The translations under genes and the position numbers were made by a program. The notes below the pieces were generated by a model. It was not told the origin of the DNA, did no database searches, and saw only the letters and a program-made list of their open reading frames with translations. Shown piece by piece: positions 19,299 through 28,057 of a stretch of DNA of 64,000 bases (the first letter of the stretch is position 1; each line of letters opens with the position of its first letter). The DNA comes from Sulfurimonas sp. (GTDB taxonomy: Bacteria; Campylobacterota; Campylobacteria; Campylobacterales; Sulfurimonadaceae): positions 62,001 to 126,000 of the forward strand of contig JAQTZE010000001.1 of assembly GCA_028687935.1 (NCBI GenBank). Direction: 5' to 3'.

Positions 19299-20885
19299 AT
19301 GAAAAAACATACAATAGTTGTTTGTGACCACATCCATGAAGCCGGTTTAGAGATGCTTAGAAATGATAAAGATATCAATTTTATCATGGCTGCAGATGAA
19401 GACAAAGTAAAACTTTTAGACATTATTGCACAAGCAGATGTAGCTATTACAAGAAGTTCAACGGATGTTGACGATAAATTTATAGCAGCTGCAAAAAATA
19501 TGAAAGCTATCGTTCGTGCTGGTGTTGGTGTAGATAACGTAGATATCGACGGCTGTTCAAAAGAAGGCATCATTGTTATGAATGTACCTACTGCAAACAC
19601 TATTGCAGCGGTTGAACTTACTATGACGCATATGCTCTCTTGTATGAGAATGTTTCCATATTCACATAATCACCTTAAACTTGATAGAGTTTGGAAACGT
19701 GAAAAATGGTACGGATATGAGCTTAAAGGTAAAAAACTTGGTGTTATCGGTTTTGGTAATATCGGAAGCCGTGTTGCAAAACGTGCGCAAGCTTTTGAAA
19801 TGGAAATTGTTGCATATGACCCGTACATACACCCTTCAAAAGTAACTGATTGTGATATGACATATACAAAAAACTTTGAAGATATTTTGGCTTGTGATAT
19901 TATCACAATCCATACACCAAAGAACCAAGAGACTGTCGGCATGATTGATGAAGCAGAGATTGCTAAGATGAAAGATGGCGTTGTCCTTATCAACTGTGCA
20001 AGAGGCGGTCTTTATAATGAAGAAGCACTTTATAATGGTCTAAAATCTGGAAAAATCCGTTTTGCAGGTATCGATGTATTTAATAAAGAACCAGCAACAG
20101 ATCATCCACTTCTTGATCTTGATAATGTTACAGTTTCTCCACACTTGGGTGCAAACACATTTGAGTCTCAATACAACATCGGTACAGAAGCAGCACAAAA
20201 TGCAATCGAAGCTGCTAAAGGTATCTCTTTTGCACACGCGATGAACCTACCAATAGATGAGAGTAAAATCCCTTCATATGTAAAGCCATTCTTAGAAATG
20301 GGACAAAAAATTGGTTTCCTTGCTTCTCAAATGAACAAGTCACAAATCATTGCTATCAAAGTAAGCGGGCAGGGTGATATCTCAAACTATGTTGAATCAT
20401 TGTCTACTTTCGTAGCTGTAGGCGCTATGAGTCAAAACAGCGGTGATACTATCAACTATGTAAACGCAGAGTTTGTTGCAAAAGAAAAAGGTATAAAGAT
20501 AGAATCAGAGGCTTTAGCAGATTCATCAGTATTTAAAAACCTAATCACAGTAAAACTCACTACTGCTGAAGGTACAACGACTATTAGTGCGACTATCTTT
20601 GATGATGGCGTGAAACGTATCGTTGCTCTTGATGGATTTGATATTGAAGTAGCACTCAAAGGTGATATGGTTATGTTTAAAAATAGCGATGTCCCTGGTG
20701 TTATTGGAAGTATTGGAACGACACTTGGAAAAAACAGTGTCAATATTGCTGACTTCTCTTTGGCTAGAAATAACAAAGCGCAAGCACTTGCTATCATTTT
20801 AGTTGATGGTCCAGTAAATGAAAAAACACTGAGTGAACTTGAATCACTAGAAGCGTGTATCAGCGTAAACTACGTACGTCTATAG
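19299..20885 (+). CDS. serA: D-3-phosphoglycerate dehydrogenase (long form with ACT domain)
   Basis: NAD-dependent first step of serine synthesis. At 528 aa this is the long form, with catalytic, intervening and C-terminal ACT domains. Visible are the NAD site GFGNIGSRVAKRA (about 151-163), the catalytic arginine region INCARGG, glutamate in FNKEPATDHPL and histidine in VSPHLGANT. The ACT domain (about 450-528) is where serine feedback usually acts. It is transcribed with rpsA and the membrane protein and ends at a strong shared terminator. Confidence 0.96.
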   Translation: MKKHTIVVCDHIHEAGLEMLRNDKDINFIMAADEDKVKLLDIIAQADVAITRSSTDVDDKFIAAAKNMKAIVRAGVGVDNVDIDGCSKEGIIVMNVPTANTIAAVELTMTHMLSCMRMFPYSHNHLKLDRVWKREKWYGYELKGKKLGVIGFGNIGSRVAKRAQAFEMEIVAYDPYIHPSKVTDCDMTYTKNFEDILACDIITIHTPKNQETVGMIDEAEIAKMKDGVVLINCARGGLYNEEALYNGLKSGKIRFAGIDVFNKEPATDHPLLDLDNVTVSPHLGANTFESQYNIGTEAAQNAIEAAKGISFAHAMNLPIDESKIPSYVKPFLEMGQKIGFLASQMNKSQIIAIKVSGQGDISNYVESLSTFVAVGAMSQNSGDTINYVNAEFVAKEKGIKIESEALADSSVFKNLITVKLTTAEGTTTISATIFDDGVKRIVALDGFDIEVALKGDMVMFKNSDVPGVIGSIGTTLGKNSVNIADFSLARNNKAQALAIILVDGPVNEKTLSELESLEACISVNYVRL

Positions 20886-20904
20886 GATAATATTTTCAAA
20901 CTAC

Positions 20905-20935
20905 TTTTACATCAAACACTGCGTTTGATGTAAAA
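20905..20935. terminator. Strong bidirectional terminator between serA and the porin gene
   Basis: TTTTACATCAAAC-ACTGC-GTTTGATGTAAAA, a perfect 13-bp stem with a 5-base loop between convergent genes and A/T runs on both sides. The loop and right arm contain the over-represented TGCGTTT. Confidence 0.85.
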
Positions 20936-20952
20936 ATTCTCTCCTGCTTTCC

Positions 20953-22341
20953 CTATTCACTCTTACTAGAAAATTTATATACGAATTGAAAAAATAGTTT
21001 TGTTGCATCATTTTGTGCGATGTTATTTTTTGTAATAAAATCACCTGCATCAAGATATGTGCCTATAACTGTGAAATTTAAACTCTTAGTAGCTTGATAT
21101 TTAAGTGTAAGATCGTATTCATTTCCTATCTCTGTATAAGAGTTTCCAGGATTGTTTTTATAGCCAAAGGTATACCAGTGATCTGTTGGTTCTGCAAGGC
21201 TGAAGTTATGAAACGCAGCCTTGATAGAAAAATCTTTCGTAGGATTCATCCAATACATCGCCTGATAATCTCGCATATTTGACCAGATCATAATATCCAT
21301 ACGCCCATAATTTGGACCAGTTTTACTTCCAAAAGGGGTCTCAAAAGTGCCTTTTTTGTTGTCAGATGGATTTGTGTCTCCTGAGGCATAGAGTGTCCCT
21401 AGAGTGAAATGTGTTTTGTAGGCATCATCAAAAAAGTAGCCCACTTTTGCAACATAACCATAAGAGTCAATATCTTTTTCTCCATAGCTGCCTGTTGCTT
21501 TTACATAGGTCGCATCATAGATAAAACCAAGACTTTCATCATAGGTACGTGCACCTGCATAATAAGCTTTTTCATAAGGTTTTATCTCATGGAAGAGGCC
21601 ATTTCTCCATGCTGCAAATGGCTCTATTTTAAAGCTATCTTTTTCATAATGGCTATAGAGACCAGCGCCCTGATATGCGTGCTTTTCTACGATACTAAAA
21701 TCATCAGGAGCGATAGTTCGTGTCTGCCCATACCATACATCAATAAAATTTTTATCTACGTGGTAAGAAAGATGTGCTGCATCCCAAAAAAAGCCGATGG
21801 TATTTCCCCATGCTCCTGGAGCAAAGATTCTTCTATCCCCATATTCAAGATTTAATCTTCCTAGAGACAGAGCAAGTCCCTGCGTTAAAAAATTGTATTT
21901 TCGAATATATGTCTCGTGCAGTTCATGATGATCATCATAATAACTGGCGCCATATTCATCTGCAGTCCCTTTATTTGCAAGAAAATCATCTGGCTCGAGG
22001 GAAGAACCCCATGAACGCGAGTCATACATATAGGCTTTTATCTCCCAGTTCATTGCAGGCAGGTAGGTAAAACCTGCAAGTATTTGATGCAGATAAAATG
22101 TATCATTTGAGAGACCTATCTCATTACCTTTTGAGTCTATGGCTGCATCACCATAGCTCAGCTTATTTACTCCGTTGTAGCTATCTATACGACCTCTGTA
22201 ATAGCCGTCAAAAACCAACTTCTCTTTTGCTTCTATAGTGGAGTCTGGTGTTTGAGCATATGAAGTCTGTGTGAAAGCTAGGGTGAGGAGTAAGAGTTTT
22301 GAGTAGTTTACAATACTCTTTGTCTCAATAGTTTTGCGCAT
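20953..22341 (-). CDS. Outer-membrane porin of the alginate-export (AlgE-like) family
   Basis: 462 aa. The signal region (LLLLTLAFTQTSYAQ) is followed by a beta-barrel-like sequence with alternating aromatic residues, ending in FFQFVYKFSSKSE. The block LGRLNLEYGDRRIFAPGAWG, followed by FFWDAAHLSY, matches the conserved core of alginate-export domain proteins. In Campylobacterota such proteins are common outer-membrane channels and need not export alginate; no alginate synthesis genes are present here. It has its own sigma-70-like promoter although it follows the RND operon, so a joint role in export is possible but unproven. Confidence 0.8.
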   Translation of the reverse strand: MRKTIETKSIVNYSKLLLLTLAFTQTSYAQTPDSTIEAKEKLVFDGYYRGRIDSYNGVNKLSYGDAAIDSKGNEIGLSNDTFYLHQILAGFTYLPAMNWEIKAYMYDSRSWGSSLEPDDFLANKGTADEYGASYYDDHHELHETYIRKYNFLTQGLALSLGRLNLEYGDRRIFAPGAWGNTIGFFWDAAHLSYHVDKNFIDVWYGQTRTIAPDDFSIVEKHAYQGAGLYSHYEKDSFKIEPFAAWRNGLFHEIKPYEKAYYAGARTYDESLGFIYDATYVKATGSYGEKDIDSYGYVAKVGYFFDDAYKTHFTLGTLYASGDTNPSDNKKGTFETPFGSKTGPNYGRMDIMIWSNMRDYQAMYWMNPTKDFSIKAAFHNFSLAEPTDHWYTFGYKNNPGNSYTEIGNEYDLTLKYQATKSLNFTVIGTYLDAGDFITKNNIAQNDATKLFFQFVYKFSSKSE

Positions 22342-22371
22342 AATATTTCCTTACCTATCGCTATGTCTGAA

Positions 22372-22400
22372 ATTATATAGCGATTTATATAAAATTACAA
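22372..22400 (-). promoter_or_regulatory. Sigma-70-like promoter for the porin gene
   Basis: On the minus strand TTGTAA (22400-22395), a 17-bp spacer and TATAAT (22377-22372), lying 31 bases before the start codon; AAGGAAAT is the ribosome site. It is the best two-box promoter match I found in the window. Confidence 0.65.
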
Positions 22401-22477
22401 GTACACGATTATAAAACAATGTGCAAAAGGGAATATGCAACTACTGTTCCCGCCAAATGGCGAGAGCGGAGGAGAGT

Positions 22478-24190
22478 TTAGGGTTCAAAGATTGAGACCG
22501 CTTTTTTCTCATGGAAGTGGAAGTGTTTTTCTAAGTCTGCATTAAAGAGTAAAACTGGAACGATGACAAGCGAAGCCACAACAGCTGCAATCGTACCAAA
22601 TATCAGAGCGACTCCAAGACCGCCAAATACAGCGTCTCCAGCAAGAAGTGTAGATGCGAGGATAATAGCAGCAGCTGTTAAGAAGATAGGTTTAGCACGC
22701 GTTGCTGTAGCAAAGGCAATTGCTTCGGCTTTGTGCATCCCTTTTTCATGCATCAGAGACTTAGTAAAGTCTATCAGTAAGAGAGAGTTTCGTGAACTAA
22801 TTCCAATAAGAGCGATAAATCCTATCAAAGAAGTAGCCGTCAGGAAAAAAGTATCATGGGTAAATATATCCATGATCCAATGCCCAACGATAACCCCTAT
22901 GATAGACAAAAATGAGCCAAGAAGGATGATGCCGCTAAGGGTATAGCTTTTATAGTAGATAACCATCAGTAAAAAGATGAGTACGAGAGCTGCTATAAAC
23001 GCAGCGCCGAGTTCTACAAAAGTATCAAGTGTCACTTCCATCTCACCATCCCAGATAATTTTATAAACAAGTCCGCTTTTTTTATTTGTAAGTTGCAGAT
23101 TGAAAAGACCTATTTTCTCTATCTCATAGATATCAGAAAAGGTATCTAGAATAGTATTTCTTGCTTCCATTAACGGATAGACTTGAGAGACCATATCCGT
23201 CTCAGCCATGACGTTTGTCATTTGATGTAGGTTCTTATTCATGATAGTAGGATTAGATTTTTTTGGCACAACACTAACAAGCTCTGTAATAGGGATCATC
23301 ATCCCCTGCTCATTCATCAGTTTCAAAGAGGCAAGTTTATATTTTACCGCGTTTATATCTTTGGATGTAAACTCTTTGGACTCTTTACTGAGGGAAAGAT
23401 AGATAGGAATTTGGTCATTATACAAATCAGAGTTCTTCACAGCGATTTGCATGCCTTCAAACGCAAGGTAAAGGATATCATTGAGTTGTTTGATAGAGAC
23501 ACCTGAACGTGATACTTTTGCACTATCTACATGAATCTCATAGGTATCGTAGATATCATCTTGCATAACATCTATATCTACTAAACCTTCTGTATTTTTA
23601 AAAACATCAGCAACTCTGTTTGAGAGGGCGCGGATTCCATCTGTATCACTGCCATAGACTTCAGCTACGATTGCTGCCATGACGGGAGGTCCTGCAGGTG
23701 GCTCGACGAAAGAGATAGTCGTGTTAGGAAAGAGAGAGGCACAGCCTTGTACAATCAGCGGTCGCATTCTTTGCGCCATAAAGTAAGAAGGCTCTTCTCT
23801 ATCATGCTTTTTGCTGAGATTTAAAACGACTTCTGCGACATTTTCTGCATCTTTAAAACCAGATCCTTTGATGAGCCCTGCAAAATCAAGCGGAGAGCCC
23901 ATGCCTAAAAAGACTTCCATATCTAAGACTTCATTCTCTTTTTGGACAAAACCTACGACACAGTCAGTGACCTCTTTTGTCTGCGCTATAGAACTTCCAT
24001 TTGGCAGGTCTACATAGATAGTAAAGGTATCGTTGTTCTTTCCAGGAAGCATTTTAGCTAGAACCATTTTTGTGGGTGCGATCATCATTACAGAGAGGAT
24101 AAACGCAACTAAAGTACCAAGGAGAATTATTTTTCTTCTACTAGCGCTTTGAATACCGTCTAAGACAGCTTGTTCAAATTTTTGAAACAT
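22478..24190 (-). CDS. RND efflux permease, C-terminal half (separate polypeptide)
   Basis: 570 aa, equivalent to the second half of an AcrB-type pump: TM7 near residues 22-42, a large periplasmic loop (about 45-370), then TM8-12 from about residue 385. The proton-relay region reads SSRNSLLLIDFTKS where AcrB has a lysine (AKNAILIVEF), so Lys is replaced by Arg, as in the RNS(I/L)LL subgroup of RND pumps. Its start codon overlaps the stop of the N-terminal half (TAATG), so the two are translationally coupled and should assemble in equal amounts. A role in multidrug or small-molecule efflux is inferred from family. Confidence 0.88.
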   Translation of the reverse strand: MFQKFEQAVLDGIQSASRRKIILLGTLVAFILSVMMIAPTKMVLAKMLPGKNNDTFTIYVDLPNGSSIAQTKEVTDCVVGFVQKENEVLDMEVFLGMGSPLDFAGLIKGSGFKDAENVAEVVLNLSKKHDREEPSYFMAQRMRPLIVQGCASLFPNTTISFVEPPAGPPVMAAIVAEVYGSDTDGIRALSNRVADVFKNTEGLVDIDVMQDDIYDTYEIHVDSAKVSRSGVSIKQLNDILYLAFEGMQIAVKNSDLYNDQIPIYLSLSKESKEFTSKDINAVKYKLASLKLMNEQGMMIPITELVSVVPKKSNPTIMNKNLHQMTNVMAETDMVSQVYPLMEARNTILDTFSDIYEIEKIGLFNLQLTNKKSGLVYKIIWDGEMEVTLDTFVELGAAFIAALVLIFLLMVIYYKSYTLSGIILLGSFLSIIGVIVGHWIMDIFTHDTFFLTATSLIGFIALIGISSRNSLLLIDFTKSLMHEKGMHKAEAIAFATATRAKPIFLTAAAIILASTLLAGDAVFGGLGVALIFGTIAAVVASLVIVPVLLFNADLEKHFHFHEKKAVSIFEP

Positions 24191-25779
24191 TAATGAGCTC
24201 CTTTTTCTGTATGATCTGGTTTTTTGAGCATTCTTACAGCAAGATAGGGCGTAAAGATATAGGCTACAAAAAGTGAAGCGATAAGTGCTACAGGAACATT
24301 TGCCGGAATCGGCTTCATAAACTGACCCATCATCTGCCCTACAAACGCCATCGGTACCATCGTCATAATGATGGCAAGTGTCGCGATATTTGTCGGCGGT
24401 CCGATCTCATCTGTCGCTTTTATCATAATCTCATCTGGCGTTTCATGGACAGATTCGAGTGAGTGATAGTGTCTGTGAATATTCTCAATTACAATAATCG
24501 CGGCATCAACCAGAAGTCCCAGTGAGAGCAAAAACGCAAAGAGGGTGATTCTATTGATGGTTTGCCCTGTGAGGTAGGCTACAAAAAGCGTGATAGCCAA
24601 AATCGCAGGAACGGTAAAGGTAACGATAAGAGATTCTCTCCATCCAAGAACAAGCACAAGAAGAATTGCAATGATGACTATAGATAAAAGCAGGTGAAAT
24701 ACAAGTTCGTTGACTGCTTCGTTAGCTCTTTCTCCATCATTTCTTGTGATAACATAGCTGATGCCATCTTTGGATAGAGACTCTTTATACGCTTGCAGTT
24801 CTTCTTTGACTGCTTCTGCGATGATTACTGCGTTTGTTCCCTGAAGTTTTGAAACTGTCAGCGTCACTTGCTCTTTCATCGGAGAGAATGTGCCATTTGC
24901 ATCTTTGACACTGATTGTCGCTGATTTGAAGTTTTGGATATCATAAGAGTCAGTGACCTCTGCTACTTGAAAGAGGTGGATTGGTGAACCCATATAAGAA
25001 GCTACGATGATATTGCTCACATCTTTTGAAGACTCTATTGCATTCTCTACGCCAACCATAACAATCGTATTTTCTTTCGTTGTATTTTTGATCGCGGGAA
25101 CACTGTATGAGAGAGCTTGGACCGCTTGTGTTATCTGCCCCATTGAGAGGTTATAGCCTGAGAGTTTACCAAGGTCAACTTGGATATTAAACTGATGCTT
25201 ATGTCCGCCTTTGAGTTGCGTGACTGCGACATTATCAAGTCCATTGATATGATGCTGTATCTTTTTAACTCTGTCGTAAAGTTCTGTATTACTCATCGCA
25301 TCATTTTTGGAGAAAAACGCAACAGAGAGGACAGGAATATCGATATCGATATCCAGAGGTTTGATAATAGGATTCATCGCACCATGAGGAAGAATACTGA
25401 TGTTTTGCATGATTTTGTCATAGACTTTGAGGTTTGAATCCTCTTTTTTCTCACCTATATAAAACGCAGCTGTTACGATACCTACATTATCCATAGCACG
25501 GCCATGGATATGTTCTACCCCTTTAACCTCTTTGAGTTTACGCTCAAGTGGCTGTACGATGACTTTTTGTATCTCAGCGGCACTCGCACCAGGAAGAGCT
25601 ATGATAACAGTCGAGCCACTCACAACCATCTGCGGATTTTCTTCACGTGGCATCACCATGAGTGCTAAGTATCCGATAGAGAGTAAAAATATACCCAAGA
25701 TGATTGTAAGCGGATTTCTTAAAAATGTTTTGGCAAGTTTACCGGCAGAATCTGTCGGTATATAAGGTTTGTGTTTCAT
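24190..25779 (-). CDS. RND efflux permease, N-terminal half (separate polypeptide)
   Basis: 529 aa, equivalent to AcrB TM1-TM6: TM1 near residues 23-43 (NPLTIILGIFLLSIGYLALM), a periplasmic loop with SGSTVIIALPGASAAEIQ (about 55-72), then TM2-6 from about residue 360. TM4 reads LLVDAAIIVIENI: one of the two adjacent aspartates of AcrB is kept and the second is alanine. The protein ends cleanly after TM6 (LAVRMLKKPDHTEKGAH), exactly at the pseudo-twofold junction of the pump. The stop and the next start share one A (TAATG), so the split is an established arrangement, not a recent frameshift. Confidence 0.88.
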   Translation of the reverse strand: MKHKPYIPTDSAGKLAKTFLRNPLTIILGIFLLSIGYLALMVMPREENPQMVVSGSTVIIALPGASAAEIQKVIVQPLERKLKEVKGVEHIHGRAMDNVGIVTAAFYIGEKKEDSNLKVYDKIMQNISILPHGAMNPIIKPLDIDIDIPVLSVAFFSKNDAMSNTELYDRVKKIQHHINGLDNVAVTQLKGGHKHQFNIQVDLGKLSGYNLSMGQITQAVQALSYSVPAIKNTTKENTIVMVGVENAIESSKDVSNIIVASYMGSPIHLFQVAEVTDSYDIQNFKSATISVKDANGTFSPMKEQVTLTVSKLQGTNAVIIAEAVKEELQAYKESLSKDGISYVITRNDGERANEAVNELVFHLLLSIVIIAILLVLVLGWRESLIVTFTVPAILAITLFVAYLTGQTINRITLFAFLLSLGLLVDAAIIVIENIHRHYHSLESVHETPDEIMIKATDEIGPPTNIATLAIIMTMVPMAFVGQMMGQFMKPIPANVPVALIASLFVAYIFTPYLAVRMLKKPDHTEKGAH

Positions 25780-25789
25780 GCGCTGTACC

Positions 25790-26578
25790 TTAGTCTATAT
25801 CTACTGTTGCATACATACCAGGATAAACAGAATTGTTGGTATTTTTGAAAGATATTTTTATCTTAAAGGTATGCGTCATCGGATTAGAGCTTGGGATGAT
25901 CGCTGTGACTGTTCCGATACTGATGATACTCAAAGAGGGAATAGTGATTTTTACTTTTTTGCCAGGTTGTATCATTGCAAGATTGCTCTCAGCGATCTCT
26001 GCAGAGATTTTGAGATTGCCAAGATCGGATAAAACGATAGCAGGCATACCAGGCATAGCCATCTCTCCGACTTTGATGTTTTTAGAGACAACAACACCAT
26101 CATTTGGAGCTTTGACATTGAGGTAGCGGTACTGATTTTTTACTTCAGCGAGTTGTGCTTTAGCCTGTTCTACCTGTTTTGCTGCGATGATTATCATATC
26201 AGCAAGGTTTTGTTCTGCAAGCTCAAGATTTTCCACTTCGTATTTTGAGACCATATCTTTTTTCAAAAGTCTTCTATGACGATCGAGGTTGAGTTTGACA
26301 TTTGTATACTGGTTTTGATACATCTGCAGGCTGAGTTGTGCCTGAGAAATACCAAGTTGTACTTGCGTGAGTGCAGAGTCTATCTCTTTAGAATCGATCG
26401 TATATAAAAGATCGCCTTTTTTGACATAGTCGCCTTCAGCTACGCCGACTTGTGTCACAAAACCCATAAAACGGCTTGTTATCATCTTCTGATTGTCAGA
26501 AATCACACTTCCTGAGAGTGTCAGTGTCTCGGCTAAAAGGGAAGCACCAAGGGCTACTAAAAGTAAAATTTTTCTCAT
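25790..26578 (-). CDS. Periplasmic adaptor (membrane fusion protein) of RND efflux system
   Basis: 262 aa. A signal peptide (MRKILLLVALGASLLA) is followed by a lipoyl half-domain (SRFMGFVTQVGVAEGDYVKK), a coiled-coil hairpin (about 70-145, many Q/L/E), the second lipoyl half (VKAPNDGVVVSKNI) and a beta-barrel domain ending at VYPGMYATVDID. It is about 100 residues shorter than typical AcrA-type adaptors because the membrane-proximal domain is absent. The first 4 bases overlap the end of the TolC-like gene, and the pump gene starts 10 bases after it. Confidence 0.88.
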   Translation of the reverse strand: MRKILLLVALGASLLAETLTLSGSVISDNQKMITSRFMGFVTQVGVAEGDYVKKGDLLYTIDSKEIDSALTQVQLGISQAQLSLQMYQNQYTNVKLNLDRHRRLLKKDMVSKYEVENLELAEQNLADMIIIAAKQVEQAKAQLAEVKNQYRYLNVKAPNDGVVVSKNIKVGEMAMPGMPAIVLSDLGNLKISAEIAESNLAMIQPGKKVKITIPSLSIISIGTVTAIIPSSNPMTHTFKIKISFKNTNNSVYPGMYATVDID

Positions 26579-27945
26579 TTGTTTTCTCCATTTGCTAATT
26601 TTTCAAGTGCGAATATTCTTTCGTTTTTTTTGTTTTTCATCATCTGAAGCTGTAAAATCTTCTGAACCTGATCAGATTGTTTGATAATGACATCACTCAT
26701 AGAAGAGAGTTTTTCTCTGTATCTTCCCTCATAGTTCTTATAAATCTCATCAGCGAGGAGTAACTCTTGTTCAAGAAAAGCGATCTCTTCATCAAAAGAT
26801 TTGATCTCAGTTCGGATTTTTTCAACTTGTAGGGCAATTCCTTGACGGGCAAGTTCTACCTGCGTTTTTGTCTTGAGTTTTTCTATTTGAGATTTTTCTA
26901 GTTGTGCACTATCAGCACCGCCGTGGAAGATATTCCATGAGGCTCTTGCACCTATTGTATAGGCTCTGTGATCCATCGCATCACCTAAAAATGTGTCATC
27001 AGCAGTAGAAGCTTCAGCAAAGGCACCTACGGTTGGATAAAACGCAGCTTTTGAGACATCGTGCATATCTTCTTGTATCGCAAGACCTGTGTTTGCCTTT
27101 TTGAGATCAAGGTTCGCGCTGAGTATCTCTTCGTTGCTATACTCAGGCATAGGAACTTCACTCTCTGGTGTTTTTATCGTTTCTACTTTTTGGTTGAGTA
27201 AAAAACTGATGTAGTGATAGAGAAGTTTTTCATTGGCATGCATCTGCACTAAAAGTCTTTGAACATTTCCCTTTTTTGCCTGAACTTCTAAAAGATCCAC
27301 ATTCTTTGCATAGCCCACTTCTATCATCGTCTTGGTCGTGTTTTCCAAAGTTTTGATGTTCTCAAGGATAGTGGTAAGGTTTTTTGCTGAACTCTCCAAA
27401 AGCGCCATATCGTAGTAGCTTTTTCTGAGTTGGTAGATCTGTTCTGCCATGACTTGCTCTTTATCAAGAGATTTCATCTTTGTCATAGCGCTCATGATAT
27501 CTTCATAATTTGTAAGGGCAAAGCCTGTGAAGAGAGGCACTTCGTATCTAAGTTTTGTTTGAAAGAAGTTTCTTGCTTCTGGGTAGTTTAAGTCGCTTGG
27601 TGGAGTTACATAATCAGTGTTGCCAGCAAGAAAATTATTCATAAACTCTTCAGCACCAAAATCTCCAAAATTCGCTTCACGTGAAGTGAGTTTAAATCCA
27701 AAGACATTTCCCGCATCGTTGGAACGTCCGAAATCTTGGATAAGATCGAGTGAACCCCACTGTTTTCCTGCTGTGATATCTCTATTTAGTTGGGCAGATT
27801 CGATATCATAGCCTGCGTTTTTTATCTCAAGGTTATTTTGTTTTAAAATATCTAAGGCTTCGTCTAAACTCAAAGGAGCAGTGCTCGGTGAAGCATGCAA
27901 AAGGAGTGTAAACGAGAGCAAACTGAGTATTCTTTTCATCATCAT
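26575..27945 (-). CDS. TolC-family outer-membrane efflux protein
   Basis: 456 aa, first gene of the efflux operon. The signal peptide (MMMKRILSLLSFTLLLHA) is followed by LSLDEALDILKQNNLEIKNA, the standard opening of an outer-membrane efflux protein repeat, and long helical stretches in two halves (about 170-260 and 360-450). The GARASWNIFHGGADSAQLEKS stretch begins the second repeat. With the adaptor and split pump it forms a complete tripartite exporter. Confidence 0.9.
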   Translation of the reverse strand: MMMKRILSLLSFTLLLHASPSTAPLSLDEALDILKQNNLEIKNAGYDIESAQLNRDITAGKQWGSLDLIQDFGRSNDAGNVFGFKLTSREANFGDFGAEEFMNNFLAGNTDYVTPPSDLNYPEARNFFQTKLRYEVPLFTGFALTNYEDIMSAMTKMKSLDKEQVMAEQIYQLRKSYYDMALLESSAKNLTTILENIKTLENTTKTMIEVGYAKNVDLLEVQAKKGNVQRLLVQMHANEKLLYHYISFLLNQKVETIKTPESEVPMPEYSNEEILSANLDLKKANTGLAIQEDMHDVSKAAFYPTVGAFAEASTADDTFLGDAMDHRAYTIGARASWNIFHGGADSAQLEKSQIEKLKTKTQVELARQGIALQVEKIRTEIKSFDEEIAFLEQELLLADEIYKNYEGRYREKLSSMSDVIIKQSDQVQKILQLQMMKNKKNERIFALEKLANGENK

Positions 27946-28034
27946 TCCTATAATTTATTTAGCAATTATTATAGCACATATCATCATTAGTCATAGCATA
28001 AAAGAATCAAATTCATAAATTAATCTTATTAATG

Positions 28035-28040
28035 TATAAT
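28035..28040 (+). promoter_or_regulatory. Candidate -10 box for the DUF255 gene
   Basis: TATAAT 18 bases before the ATG at 28058, with AAGGGG between them as ribosome site, in the 112-bp divergent gap to the efflux operon. The short distance implies a very short leader. Confidence 0.4.
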
Positions 28041-28057
28041 AATTACAAGGGGTTAAA

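Noticed and set aside
21409..21855. 148-aa plus-strand open frame with cysteine-rich translation
   Set aside because: Antisense to the porin gene; the frame is open by codon chance.
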